A stretch of 64,000 nucleotides of DNA from Fusobacterium necrophorum subsp. necrophorum (GCF_004006635.1 NZ_CP034842.1:310001-374000), one strand, 5' to 3'. Shown: positions 17,192 through 25,891, counted from the first letter of the stretch. The notes: a model not told the origin generated them from the letters alone. A program made the numbers and translations.

Positions 17192-17626
17192 TTAAAATTC
17201 TACCTTGTTTGGTTTTTGTGCTTCATGAGTATGTTCCGCTCCGGCAAATACTCTCAATCTTGTCAATTGTTCTCTTCCCAATTTATTTTTTGGAAGCATT
17301 CTTTTAACAGCTAGCATTAATAGTTCTTCAGGTCTCTTGTCTAAGATTTCTCCCAGCTTTCTTTCTCTGATTCCACCTGGAAATCCAGAGTGATTGTAAT
17401 ATTTTTTATCTGTTAACTTTTTACCAGTTACTACCATTTTTGCAACATTTGTTACAACAACGAAATCTCCTCCGTCAATATGTGGAGTGAAAGTAATTTT
17501 TTCTTTCCCCATCAATTTTTTAGCAACTTCTACTGCTAATCTTCCTAAAATTTTTCCTTCTGCATCATAGTGGTGCCATTCTCTAACGACATCTTCTTTT
17601 CTTTGCATATAAGTATACTTCTTCAC
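17192..17626 (-). CDS. rplM: 50S ribosomal protein L13
   Basis: Early 50S assembly protein, 144 residues, with WHHYDAEGKILGRLAVEVAKKLMGK, YYNHSGFPGGIRER and RMLPKNKLGREQLTRLRVF. The start is GTG at 17624-17626, nine bases after AGGAGG. Upstream is a perfect consensus promoter and a leader of about 80 bases with two hairpins, suggesting feedback control as with L13 leaders elsewhere. Confidence 0.95.
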   Translation of the reverse strand: MKKYTYMQRKEDVVREWHHYDAEGKILGRLAVEVAKKLMGKEKITFTPHIDGGDFVVVTNVAKMVVTGKKLTDKKYYNHSGFPGGIRERKLGEILDKRPEELLMLAVKRMLPKNKLGREQLTRLRVFAGAEHTHEAQKPNKVEF

Positions 17627-17649
17627 TTTGTATTTCCTCCTAAAAATTT

Positions 17650-17694
17650 GTTATATTCTTCGTGATATAACGCAACGGTCCTTTGTGGGAAAGG
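17650..17694 (-). ncRNA. Structured rplM leader (candidate autoregulatory RNA)
   Basis: Between promoter and ribosome-binding site the transcript can form CCTTT/AAAGG with a 5-base loop (17680-17694) and GTTATAT/ATATAAC with an 8-base loop (17650-17671). L13-binding leaders are known upstream of rplM-rpsI in Firmicutes; I have not matched this one to a defined family. Confidence 0.45.
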
Positions 17695-17713
17695 TCTAAT
17701 AATATACTTTATT

Positions 17714-17742
17714 ATTATAGAGTATTTTCTTTTCCATGTCAA
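17714..17742 (-). promoter_or_regulatory. Consensus promoter of rplM-rpsI
   Basis: TTGACA (17737-17742), 17 bases, TATAAT (17714-17719) on the minus strand, a perfect match to the housekeeping consensus. Confidence 0.85.
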
Positions 17743-17761
17743 TCTTTTTTATACAAAATCA

Positions 17762-17790
17762 AAAAAATACGGACAGAAAGCTCTGCCCGT
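17762..17790 (-). terminator. Terminator after the CstA-family gene
   Basis: ACGGACAGA (17769-17777) and TCTGCCCGT (17782-17790) pair with one weak position; on the minus strand the mismatch becomes a G-U pair and seven T residues follow. Confidence 0.75.
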
Positions 17791-17817
17791 TCTTTTTCTT
17801 TTTTTATGACAATTTTC

Positions 17818-19251
17818 TTATTCCACTTCAATATTCGCAGCTGCTGTTTTTGTTTTCCAGAATAATAATCCTGCCAAAGCAGATACGATGATTCCTGCTA
17901 CAATTCCAATTTGTTCCACTACGTGAATGTCAGTATTTCCAAATACCCATGCAAAGCCTTCCGGAGCACAAATGATGTAAGAAGTAACAACGACGGTCAT
18001 AAACAGTGCCGGAATGACAGCAATCCAGAAATTTTTTCCGTGTCTTTCCAAATATTTTGCTGCTGCCCACAATGCAATCGTTGCTAAAGTTTGATTTGAC
18101 CATCCGAAATATCTCCAAATAATAGCAAACGGAATGAAACATAGCGCTAATCCGATTGCAAATAGAGGAATTGCAATCACAAATCTATTTTTAACCGGTC
18201 CTTGTTTATATCCGATAGCATCTGCAATCGTAAGTCTGGCACTTCTAAATGCAGTATCTCCACTTGTAATTGGACAAGCAACGACTCCAAGAATTGCCAA
18301 AGCTCCTCCAACCGGTCCTAAGACTCCTCTTGAAATAGTATCCACTACAACGGCTGCCGACCCCGCTCCTGCCAATCCTTCAATATTTCCAAAATAACAC
18401 ATTGCCGCCGCTGCCCAGACTAGAGCAACAATTCCTTCCGAAATCATAGCTCCATAAAATACTCTTCTTCCCTCTTTTTCTGTTCTCAGACATCTTGCCA
18501 TCATAGGAGATTGCGTTGCATGGAAGCCACTGATGGCTCCACAAGCAATGGAGATACAAAGATATGGGAATATAGATTTTCCCGCCGGATGAAAATTATG
18601 GAAGGTGATTTCAGGAATATTGACTGCATATCCTTGGAAAATAATTCCAAAGCCGATTCCCACTGCCATAATCAGTAAACAAATTCCAAAAATTGGATAA
18701 ATTCTTCCAATCACTTGATCGATTGGTAATACTGTTGCAATTAAATAGTAAATAATGATAATTCCTAATAATACCATAGTTGGAATTCCTGTTAAATTGT
18801 GTAAAATATCGGCAGGGCTCTTCACAAAAACAACTCCAACCAACACCAACAAGACAATAGAAAAAGCAACCATCAATTTTCTTGCATTTTCTCCCAAATA
18901 TTTTCCGACAATTTCAGAAACCGATGCTCCGTCTTGCCTTACCGATAACATTCCAATTAAAAAATCATGAACAGAGCCTGCAAAGATACATCCAAATACA
19001 ATCCAAATAAATGCTGCCGGTCCCCACATTGCCCCTGCAACTGCTCCAAAAATCGGTCCTGTCCCTGCGATATTTAAAAACTGAATCAAAAAAGCTTTTT
19101 TCCAATCCATTTCCACATAGTCCACTCCGTCCGCCATTCTTTTTGCCGGAGTTACTCTTGCATCTGTAGAACCGAACACCCTATCTACAAAGGCACCATA
19201 TAAAATATACCCAAGGATCAAAGCAACAACAGATCCAATAAAACTAAACAT
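17818..19251 (-). CDS. CstA-family carbon starvation transporter (BtsT-like)
   Basis: Integral membrane transporter of the CstA/BtsT family; known members import pyruvate or peptides. The 477 residues contain many hydrophobic helices and family landmarks: FLNIAGTGPIFGAVAGAMWGPAAFIWIVFG, GSVHDFLIGMLSVRQDGASV, SGFHATQSPMMARC and ITSGDTAFRSARL. It is the short form (E. coli CstA has about 700 residues). ATG at 19251 suits the GGGGG site better than the ATG two codons earlier. Its neighbours, a LytTR regulator and LytS-type kinase, mirror E. coli BtsR/BtsS, which control the pyruvate importer BtsT. Pyruvate is therefore a reasonable but unproven substrate. Confidence 0.9.
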   Translation of the reverse strand: MFSFIGSVVALILGYILYGAFVDRVFGSTDARVTPAKRMADGVDYVEMDWKKAFLIQFLNIAGTGPIFGAVAGAMWGPAAFIWIVFGCIFAGSVHDFLIGMLSVRQDGASVSEIVGKYLGENARKLMVAFSIVLLVLVGVVFVKSPADILHNLTGIPTMVLLGIIIIYYLIATVLPIDQVIGRIYPIFGICLLIMAVGIGFGIIFQGYAVNIPEITFHNFHPAGKSIFPYLCISIACGAISGFHATQSPMMARCLRTEKEGRRVFYGAMISEGIVALVWAAAAMCYFGNIEGLAGAGSAAVVVDTISRGVLGPVGGALAILGVVACPITSGDTAFRSARLTIADAIGYKQGPVKNRFVIAIPLFAIGLALCFIPFAIIWRYFGWSNQTLATIALWAAAKYLERHGKNFWIAVIPALFMTVVVTSYIICAPEGFAWVFGNTDIHVVEQIGIVAGIIVSALAGLLFWKTKTAAANIEVE

Positions 19252-19291
19252 AACCATAGCCCCCTTTTATAAAAATTTTTCTACCACTTAT

Positions 19292-19346
19292 AGTATATGC
19301 TTTTTCTTATAAAGATGACTATTTTATCTATAAAATGTTTCATTTT
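19292..19346 (-). promoter_or_regulatory. cstA-like promoter with upstream inverted repeats
   Basis: Minus-strand TATACT (19292-19297) has no good -35 box. Just upstream lie overlapping inverted repeats, ATTTTAT-CT-ATAAAAT (19321-19336) and AAAATG-TTT-CATTTT (19332-19346). A poor -35 beside such repeats fits a promoter that needs an activator, probably the adjacent LytTR regulator. Confidence 0.5.
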
Positions 19347-19382
19347 AGATATGAATGGCAAGAAAATGAGAATAAAATGTTT

Positions 19383-20087
19383 TTATTTTACTTGAAATAA
19401 ACTTTTAAATTCTTTCATATTGTTTCGACTGACAGGAATTTTAACCGGACAATTTTCCATATGTATCATATAGGAATTGTTAAACCAAGGCTCAATTTCT
19501 CTCACTTTTCCTAAATTTACCAAATAGGAACGATGACAACGATAAAATTGGGTTTTCGGCAATTGCTCTTCCCATTCTGAAATTTTCATTTTTGTCAAAT
19601 AACATTCTTTGGATGTATAAACCCTCGTTTCTTTTTTATCCGCCTCCACAACTACAATGTCTTCCAGATTGAGAACCATAATCTTCTCTCCGACACCAAT
19701 GCTTATTTTATTAGATACCTGTTTTTTCTCAACTGACAGCCTGGATAATAATTTTTCAATTCTACTTTCGGAATAAGGTTTTAGCAGATAATCAAAAGCT
19801 TGTATCTCAAAGGCATCTACAGCATATTCCCGATAGGCTGTCACAAAAACAATTTTCATACCAGGATTTAATTTCCGAATAACTTTTCCTAAATTTAAAC
19901 CATTTAATTCCGGCATATCAATGTCTAAAAATAGAGTATCTACTTCTGCGGCATGTTCCTGAAGATAATCAAAGGCATCCAGAGAATCTCCAAATTCTTG
20001 TAGTAATTCCGCTCCCGGAAATTTTTCCACAAAGTATTTCAATTCCTCTCTTGCAGGAAACTCATCATCTACAATGACACATTTCAT
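19383..20087 (-). CDS. LytTR-family response regulator (BtsR-like)
   Basis: Two-component regulator of 234 residues. Residues 1-115 are a receiver domain with acidic pair DDE near residue 7, phosphoacceptor Asp in LFLDIDMPELNG and the KPYSE lysine. Residues about 135-234 are a LytTR DNA-binding domain (FYRCHRSYLVNLGKVREIEPW). ATG overlaps the kinase stop (ATGA), so the pair is translationally coupled. The likely target is the CstA-family gene downstream. Confidence 0.92.
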   Translation of the reverse strand: MKCVIVDDEFPAREELKYFVEKFPGAELLQEFGDSLDAFDYLQEHAAEVDTLFLDIDMPELNGLNLGKVIRKLNPGMKIVFVTAYREYAVDAFEIQAFDYLLKPYSESRIEKLLSRLSVEKKQVSNKISIGVGEKIMVLNLEDIVVVEADKKETRVYTSKECYLTKMKISEWEEQLPKTQFYRCHRSYLVNLGKVREIEPWFNNSYMIHMENCPVKIPVSRNNMKEFKSLFQVK

Positions 20088-21757
20088 ATACTATCCACCT
20101 CCTGTCTATAAATAGAAAAAGAAATTTTAGTTCCTTCCAACAAACGCTCTATCAATAATCCTTTTCCATAAATTAACTTTAAACGATGATGTACATTTTT
20201 TAATCCAATGGAAGAGCCTATTTCTTCCTCTAAAGAATGAATCACTTTTTCCGGAATTCCTAAGCCGTCATCTTGAATACTAATCCGAGTCTCCTCCCCC
20301 TTTATTTTTGCAGAAATCCAAATATTTCCTCCCTGTCTTTTGGGTAATAAACCATGTATGATACTATTCTCGACTAAGGGCTGTATGGATAAACTTGGAA
20401 TTTCTCTCCCCAAAGCCTCTTCTTCGATTTGATAATGTACCTTAATTTTATCCCCAAATCTTGCACTTTCTAAAGCCACAAAAGCCCTTACTTGCTCCAA
20501 TTCTTCCTGCAAACTGACAAATTTTGTTGAATTTTCAAGGTTATACCGTAAATAGGTCGAAAGATCTATAATTACTTCCCGAGCTTTGTTGGGGTCTATT
20601 CTGACAAAAGAAGCGATGGTATTTAAGACATTAAATAAAAAATGGGGATTGATTTGACTGTACAGAGCTTTCAACTCCGCTTTTCTCGCTGAATCTTCTA
20701 AAGCATCCAATTTTTCGAGTTCCAATTGCGTGGAAATTAACTGGGATAATCCTATCGCCAAATACCGATTGTTGGCAGTTACCTTTTCAGGAGTATCAAA
20801 AAAGATTTTTAAAGCTCCCGAAACTTTTCCTCGTTCCAAGAGAGGAAGAATAATGCAAGACTTGATTTCTTTGGATAAAAATAGATAATCTGATAAATGT
20901 TCTCGATTATTTTTTCCAAATACCATAATTTTTCCTAATTCCAATACTTTTCTGGTCATAGGGCTTTGAATATTTGTTTTTTCGATACGGGGAATTCCTT
21001 CTACCACATAACTTGCTCGAATTTTTTCCAAATCTGTGATTGCTACAGCCTTTGCTTCTAAAGATTCCAAAATAATTTTACAAACGGAATCCAAAGATTC
21101 TCCTTTTTGGAAATAAGGCAAGGTTTTGTTCGCAATTTCTAAGGCAATTTTTGCCTGCTTTCCGGCGCTCACTTCCATGCTGCTCAAAGTATTTTGAATA
21201 ATGGAAATCAAAGCATATACTCCCAAAGAATTCATGAATGACATCGGAAAATAAATACTTTTAACAATATCCAAACCGTCCTTAAAATTGGAAGAAAAAA
21301 CCAAAATTAGAATCATACTGATACTTTCTACAATAATCGCCAAAAAGAATCCAATCACCGGCTTCGCAGACTCTCGGTAACGATTATGCAAATATCCGGA
21401 AAATACTCCGGCTAAAACAGTAGCAATGGCACAGGGAATTTCTGTTGCCTCCCCAATCGGAATTAAAATTCTATGAAGCGCTGAAAAAATACCGGCTAAA
21501 ATCCCCACTTGAGGTCCTAACAGTAGTCCTCCGGTAATCACTCCTATATTTCTGGTATTTAAAATAGAACCCTTATAATCCAAACCGATATAGGTTCCTG
21601 CAATCGCTAAGGCTGAGAAAAAAAGAACATAGATAATATGATCTCTTCTTTCTTCCTTGCTCAAACTTTCTATGGCCGATTTTATCTTCGTAAATAAAAA
21701 AGCCGCTGCAATGATATATCCAATATTGTTCAGAAGATGATTCATCAGAGTAAACAT
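20084..21757 (-). CDS. LytS/BtsS-type sensor histidine kinase
   Basis: Membrane sensor kinase of 557 residues. Residues about 1-195 hold several transmembrane helices of the 5TMR-LYT type (NIGVITGGLLLGPQVGILAGIFSALHR). A GAF-like region follows (about 215-345), then the His kinase phosphoacceptor in LYSQINPHFLFNVLNTIASF and an ATPase domain (QPLVENSIIHGL, DDGLGI, GIGLKNV-like GSSIGLKNV). ATG at 21755-21757 sits six bases after GGGG. It starts ten bases past the DMT transporter stop and overlaps the regulator. Confidence 0.92.
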   Translation of the reverse strand: MFTLMNHLLNNIGYIIAAAFLFTKIKSAIESLSKEERRDHIIYVLFFSALAIAGTYIGLDYKGSILNTRNIGVITGGLLLGPQVGILAGIFSALHRILIPIGEATEIPCAIATVLAGVFSGYLHNRYRESAKPVIGFFLAIIVESISMILILVFSSNFKDGLDIVKSIYFPMSFMNSLGVYALISIIQNTLSSMEVSAGKQAKIALEIANKTLPYFQKGESLDSVCKIILESLEAKAVAITDLEKIRASYVVEGIPRIEKTNIQSPMTRKVLELGKIMVFGKNNREHLSDYLFLSKEIKSCIILPLLERGKVSGALKIFFDTPEKVTANNRYLAIGLSQLISTQLELEKLDALEDSARKAELKALYSQINPHFLFNVLNTIASFVRIDPNKAREVIIDLSTYLRYNLENSTKFVSLQEELEQVRAFVALESARFGDKIKVHYQIEEEALGREIPSLSIQPLVENSIIHGLLPKRQGGNIWISAKIKGEETRISIQDDGLGIPEKVIHSLEEEIGSSIGLKNVHHRLKLIYGKGLLIERLLEGTKISFSIYRQEVDSI

Positions 21758-21766
21758 ACATAACCC

Positions 21767-22666
21767 CTATTTTTGCTTTTGAGTAATTCGATAAATAGCA
21801 ACTAACATAATTGCAGCGCTGAGCAATTGAATTCCACTCAATAGCTTTCCATTCAATAAAAAATCAAATACAACACTCGAAATCGGAAAACACAACTCAC
21901 AAATTGTAGAAATTCGAGCAGGAATATAACGTAATCCATAGTAATATAAAAGGATTGCTCCACTTCCTGTTGTCAATCCGATAATCACAAAAATCAACCA
22001 TTCCATTCCCGTCGTCTGAGCAAAACTTTGAAAGCCCCCTGTGAATAAGGCAATCCAAAATGCAATGACAGTCGTAAAACTGTATCGAAGGTATAAGGCA
22101 GTTCGAAATGAGGCATTTTTTAAAATTCGCTTTCCAAAAACAGTTGCACTTCCAAAAGAAAAAGCAGCCAATAGAGAATAGAAACAAGCAAGCCCTATAT
22201 TATTTCCTGACATTGTCGGAAGATTCCCCTCAAATGTCAAAAAATATCCTCCTAACAGAGCCACACAAGACCAGAAAATAAACTTCTTTTCTATGATTTC
22301 TTTCAATAAAATTCTAGCCAAAATAATTGCAAAGACAGGTTGCAATTTTTGTAACAGAGTTACAACGGTTAAATGCTGAAAATTTACCAAAAATAAGGCT
22401 TTCACAATCGATAAAGTCCCAACTGCTCCGCCAAATAAGGCAACCAAAAAGAAATAAAATAAATCATGAGAATTCAACTGTTTTATTTTTTGAAATTCTT
22501 CCCGTCCAAAGAATAAACTCATTCCTATGAAAGGTAAAAAATGCAACATAAATACGACATACGGCACTTGCAAATGGAACAATCGAGGTGTCAATGCAAT
22601 CGAATCAAATCCCCATAAAGTTGCCGCTAAACTGACCAAGATTACTCCTTGTAATTCTTTTTTCAT
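21767..22666 (-). CDS. EamA/DMT-superfamily transporter
   Basis: Predicted ten-helix inner-membrane carrier of 299 residues with two EamA repeats; the first begins LQGVILVSLAATLWGFDSIALTP and the second NNIGLACFYSLLAAFSFGSATVFGKR. The substrate is unknown; family members export amino acids and other metabolites. Only nine bases separate it from the sensor kinase, so it probably shares their transcript, linking a carrier to the sensing system. Confidence 0.88.
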   Translation of the reverse strand: MKKELQGVILVSLAATLWGFDSIALTPRLFHLQVPYVVFMLHFLPFIGMSLFFGREEFQKIKQLNSHDLFYFFLVALFGGAVGTLSIVKALFLVNFQHLTVVTLLQKLQPVFAIILARILLKEIIEKKFIFWSCVALLGGYFLTFEGNLPTMSGNNIGLACFYSLLAAFSFGSATVFGKRILKNASFRTALYLRYSFTTVIAFWIALFTGGFQSFAQTTGMEWLIFVIIGLTTGSGAILLYYYGLRYIPARISTICELCFPISSVVFDFLLNGKLLSGIQLLSAAIMLVAIYRITQKQK

Positions 22667-22721
22667 TTTCTAAAAATCTCCCCTTTGATTGTTTTCTGTA
22701 TTGTATCATATTTTAAAACAG

Positions 22722-22761
22722 AAAAAAACTTTTCATTTCCCAAATAAAATGAAAAGTTTTT
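22722..22761 (-). terminator. Terminator after the 22788-23171 gene
   Basis: AAAAACTTTTCATTT (22724-22738) and AAATGAAAAGTTTTT (22747-22761) form a perfect 15-bp stem; more T follows on the minus strand. Confidence 0.8.
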
Positions 22762-22787
22762 TAATTTCATGTATAATTCCATTCTTT

Positions 22788-23171
22788 CTAAAAAAATACT
22801 TCCTGTAAATATTCTTGTTTTAGCCATTTTGCAGTTTTATCCCCATGCAACTCTTCAGTAAAAATTTCAGGATTATTTCGATCTTCCACCGGAATTTTCC
22901 AAGAGGCACAACCCAAAAATTCCTCTCCCTGTGTCACTAAAAATAAAACCTCCAAATCAGTGGCTTCATTCCAAAGAACAGCATGGGTTAATTTCCCCTC
23001 CGCAATTCTTAATCTTTTTACTAAAACATTTTCCTCTTTTTCCTCTTCCAACACTTGCTTTGCAACTTGTAATAACTTACTGTACTTACCGCAAAGAGTG
23101 TGATCTTCTTTGGTATCTCGGTATAATTCTTTGATTCTCGCTTCTATTTTTTCTAATTTTTGTTTTTCCAT
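22788..23171 (-). CDS. Hypothetical protein, 127 residues
   Basis: Not recognised. It starts with a charged helical segment (EKQKLEKIEARIKELYRDTKED), then LRIAEGKLTHAVLWNEATDLEVLFLVTQGEEFLGCASWKIP, which looks like beta strands, and ends QEYLQEVFF. No signal peptide or membrane helix. Single-gene unit with its own promoter (TTGGAA-17-TATAAT) and terminator. Confidence 0.7.
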   Translation of the reverse strand: MEKQKLEKIEARIKELYRDTKEDHTLCGKYSKLLQVAKQVLEEEKEENVLVKRLRIAEGKLTHAVLWNEATDLEVLFLVTQGEEFLGCASWKIPVEDRNNPEIFTEELHGDKTAKWLKQEYLQEVFF

Positions 23172-23206
23172 TTAGATAATATCCTTTCGATTTCTTATTT
23201 TTTCAC

Positions 23207-23235
23207 ATTATAGCAGAATTTTTTATTTTTTCCAA
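23207..23235 (-). promoter_or_regulatory. Promoter of the 22788-23171 gene
   Basis: Minus-strand TTGGAA (23230-23235), 17 bases, TATAAT (23207-23212). Confidence 0.6.
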
Positions 23236-23289
23236 ATTTTTTGCCTTTTGAATCAAGAAAAACAAGAGAAAATCTAACATAGAAGCTTC

Positions 23290-23318
23290 TTGACAGAAAA
23301 ATAAAAATATGTTATTCT
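23290..23318 (+). promoter_or_regulatory. Promoter of tRNA-Arg
   Basis: TTGACA (23290-23295), 17 bases, TATTCT (23313-23318), ending 13 bases before the mature tRNA. Confidence 0.7.
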
Positions 23319-23331
23319 TTCTAAAGCGAGT

Positions 23332-23408
<77 letters not shown>

Positions 23409-23499
23409 TTTTTTATTTTTTGCTTCCAAAATTTTTTCTCCCCTCATTGCCATATTTTGCTTTTCCTTCTTTTCATACTCTTTCTCAAATATTGCAGCC

Positions 23500-24198
23500 C
23501 TATTTTCTCTTCAAGCTTCGTAAATATTCCTTAATTTCCATAGAAATTCTCCTGCTTTCGACTGCCTTTTGAATCGCCTTATTATGTGTCCATTTTTCAA
23601 GTCTTTCTTCTTCCAAGTAAACTAAAGCGGCATCCTGTTGTTTTGCCAAAGCCGTTGCAAAATACCAAGCTATCATCATACGAATATAATACTCTTCTCG
23701 AGAAATTCCCACTACCAATTCCAACATTTCTACTTGAAAAAAATCATCTAAATAGTTAGATAATAATAAACCGATGGCATATCTCACAGTATATTCATGA
23801 GAAGAATGAAGCCAAATCTTTATTTTTTCATATACTTCCTTTGGATATTTCTTAAAAATCTTCGGAGAAAAGACATCACAGGTTGCCCAATTGTTAATAT
23901 AGGGCAAAAACTTTTCCGTTTCTTCCATGGCTTTGGAAAAATCTCGAATATTTTCAATCAAAAATCCATGAAGATGATTTTCTTCCATATATCGATGTGG
24001 CAATTCCGACATATATTGCAACATCCTGTCTTCTTGTTGAGAATACAATTCTTTTGCTAATTTTCGCAAAATAGGAGTACGAATTCCCAAAATTTCTTCT
24101 GGCGGAAGAGTTGGAATCAGTTTTGCATTAAATTTTTGATATGTTTCTTCTCGAAAATCCTGTAACAACTCTTGCAGTTCTTTACTTTCTCTCCTCAT
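23500..24198 (-). CDS. AlkD-like DNA alkylation repair protein
   Basis: HEAT-repeat protein of 232 residues related to AlkD DNA glycosylases, which remove bulky or N3/N7-alkylated bases. Family marks are GIRTPILRKLAKELY near residue 38, HGFLIENI, and PYINNWATCDVFSPKIFKK near residue 100, which contains the conserved Trp and Asp of the lesion site. Its ATG overlaps the PhzF-like stop (ATGA). Actual glycosylase activity is not shown by sequence alone. Confidence 0.87.
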   Translation of the reverse strand: MRRESKELQELLQDFREETYQKFNAKLIPTLPPEEILGIRTPILRKLAKELYSQQEDRMLQYMSELPHRYMEENHLHGFLIENIRDFSKAMEETEKFLPYINNWATCDVFSPKIFKKYPKEVYEKIKIWLHSSHEYTVRYAIGLLLSNYLDDFFQVEMLELVVGISREEYYIRMMIAWYFATALAKQQDAALVYLEEERLEKWTHNKAIQKAVESRRISMEIKEYLRSLKRK

Positions 24199-25058
24199 GA
24201 ATATTCTCCTTTTATAATACGAACCGCCTGTCCTCCTACTAAAATTTTACCCTCTGTACTCACTTTTGCTAAAATTTGACTTTTTCTTTTCATACTTTCT
24301 CCTTGTTGACAGTATAAAATCTCGTCTTTTGCCAAATATTTCTGCTGATGTAAGTAAAAAGCCAAGGCCCCATTGGAAGTTCCTGTTGCAGATTCTTCCG
24401 GAATATTCACAATAGGAGCAAAATTACGAACATAGGCAGATGTTCCCTCCACATAAAAAGGATGAAAAGAGATTACAGATAACTTTTTACTCAATTCTTC
24501 CACTTTAAAAAAATCAATTTGAATTCCATCCAAAGCTTTTTTACTTGCCAGAGGAATCATCAGATCCCATAGACCGGAATATGCCTTTCCCATTGAAAAA
24601 TTTGGATTTCTATCCTCCTTTGTCAGACCAAGAGAAGACAAAATTTCTTCCTCCGGTACTTCCAAATCCCAAGATAATTTTCCTTCATCCTGCTCCATCC
24701 AAACGGAACATAATACACGATCTCTTCTTTCCAAAAAAACAGATAATATTCCTACTCTGGTTTCCATGCTGATTTCAAATCGGTCTTTTGCAATTCTTTT
24801 TTCATCAAAGAGAGCATAAATTGCAGCAATTGTAGCATGACCACAAAGATCTACCTCCTGTTTCGGAGTAAAATATTCCAATTGAAAGTCTGCTTTTTCA
24901 CTTCTCTGTACAAAAACAGTTTCCGAAAACCCCAGCTCCTTCGCTAAATTTTGTTTTTCTACTGTCGATAAATTCTCTGCATCCAATACAATTCCTGCAG
25001 CATTTCCTCCAAATTTTTCCTTCGTAAAAGCATCATAAATAAAAATTGGATAGCTCAC
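24195..25058 (-). CDS. PhzF-family isomerase/epimerase-like protein
   Basis: Member of the PhzF/DapF-fold family; substrate unknown. It has FGGNAAGIVLDAENLS with the N-terminal loop, ELGFSETVFVQ with the conserved Glu, DLCGHATIAAIYAL and SATGTSNGALAFYL. I chose the GTG at 25056-25058 because AGGAGG lies six bases upstream, giving 287 residues; an earlier ATG adds eight residues inside the repressor gene. It is coupled to the AlkD-like gene. Confidence 0.88.
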   Translation of the reverse strand: MSYPIFIYDAFTKEKFGGNAAGIVLDAENLSTVEKQNLAKELGFSETVFVQRSEKADFQLEYFTPKQEVDLCGHATIAAIYALFDEKRIAKDRFEISMETRVGILSVFLERRDRVLCSVWMEQDEGKLSWDLEVPEEEILSSLGLTKEDRNPNFSMGKAYSGLWDLMIPLASKKALDGIQIDFFKVEELSKKLSVISFHPFYVEGTSAYVRNFAPIVNIPEESATGTSNGALAFYLHQQKYLAKDEILYCQQGESMKRKSQILAKVSTEGKILVGGQAVRIIKGEYS

Positions 25059-25071
25059 ATTCTTCCTCCTC

Positions 25072-25716
25072 TTAAATATCATTGATTACTTTTAAAACTT
25101 TCCCCACCGAAACAAATTCATCCGAAGGAGAAATGTAAATAGGCTGATAATTCGGATTATCACTCATAAGTACAATATAATCCGACTTTACTTGTAATCG
25201 CTTTACAAAAGCCTCTCCATTCACTAAAAAAGCTCCAATTTCTCCATTATGAATCTGCATATTTTGTCTACAAACAATAATAGAAGAATTTCTGATGGTA
25301 GGTTCCATCGAATCTCCTTTGACCCGAACGGAAAAAACTTCCTCCAAATTTCGCACTCCCGGAATGGAAATATAATCCTCCACTTCTTCTTCTCCAAAAA
25401 CTCCTATTCCTGCACTAATTCTTGGAAATAAAGGAATGGCAGCAGGACCCTCTTCTTTCATTTGTTTCATTTTTTCCAAAATGATCTTTGGAGTTCGTTC
25501 TACCGCTGCTAAATATAAAAAATATTCTTTATCTTTTGCATTCAAAGAAAACAATTCTATCATTCGCTCTAAAATTTCCTCACTGGGCGGATTTTTTACT
25601 TCGCCTCTTTCAATGCTGTTATAGTAAGGTTGTGTAATTTGCAATGCCTTGGCTAATTTATTTTGACTGTATCCTAATTCTTCTCTTTTTTCTTTTAAAT
25701 ACGTTTTGAAGTCCAT
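25072..25716 (-). CDS. HTH/S24 peptidase repressor (CI/LexA-like)
   Basis: Repressor of 214 residues. An XRE helix-turn-helix (KREELGYSQNKLAKALQITQPYYNSIERGEVKNPP) is followed by a LexA-type autoprotease domain: candidate Ala-Gly cleavage site in RISAGIGVF, catalytic Ser in KGDSMEPTI and Lys in EAFVKRL. Such proteins usually self-cleave after DNA damage. ATG at 25714-25716 after GGAGG. No phage genes are nearby, so this may be a host stress regulator. Its putative sites lie in the divergent spacer. Confidence 0.9.
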   Translation of the reverse strand: MDFKTYLKEKREELGYSQNKLAKALQITQPYYNSIERGEVKNPPSEEILERMIELFSLNAKDKEYFLYLAAVERTPKIILEKMKQMKEEGPAAIPLFPRISAGIGVFGEEEVEDYISIPGVRNLEEVFSVRVKGDSMEPTIRNSSIIVCRQNMQIHNGEIGAFLVNGEAFVKRLQVKSDYIVLMSDNPNYQPIYISPSDEFVSVGKVLKVINDI

Positions 25717-25746
25717 AAAATCCCTCCTTACTTCACTCCTATTTTG

Positions 25747-25752
25747 AGTATA
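25747..25752 (-). promoter_or_regulatory. -10 element of the S24 repressor gene
   Basis: Minus-strand TATACT with a poor -35 that overlaps one of the ATCTATAA repeats, as expected of autoregulation. Confidence 0.45.
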
Positions 25753-25770
25753 ACACATCTCCTTTCAAAA

Positions 25771-25845
25771 ATCTATAATTTTTTATCTATAATTATAAAA
25801 AATATGTTGACATTTATTTATAAATAGATTATACTACTTATAGAT
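25771..25845. promoter_or_regulatory. Repeated ATCTATAA motif, candidate S24-repressor operators
   Basis: ATCTATAA occurs at 25771-25778 and 25785-25792 (14-bp spacing), and inverted as TTATAGAT at 25838-25845. The copies flank the promoters in both directions, the arrangement expected for a repressor that controls itself and its divergent neighbour. Confidence 0.5.
25807..25835 (+). promoter_or_regulatory. Promoter of the 25892-26116 gene
   Basis: TTGACA (25807-25812), 17 bases, TATACT (25830-25835). A strong promoter with an ATCTATAA-type repeat just downstream of the -10. Confidence 0.75.
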
Positions 25846-25891
25846 AAATAAATATAACTTGTGAAGATTGCATTGGTAAGGAGGAAAATCT

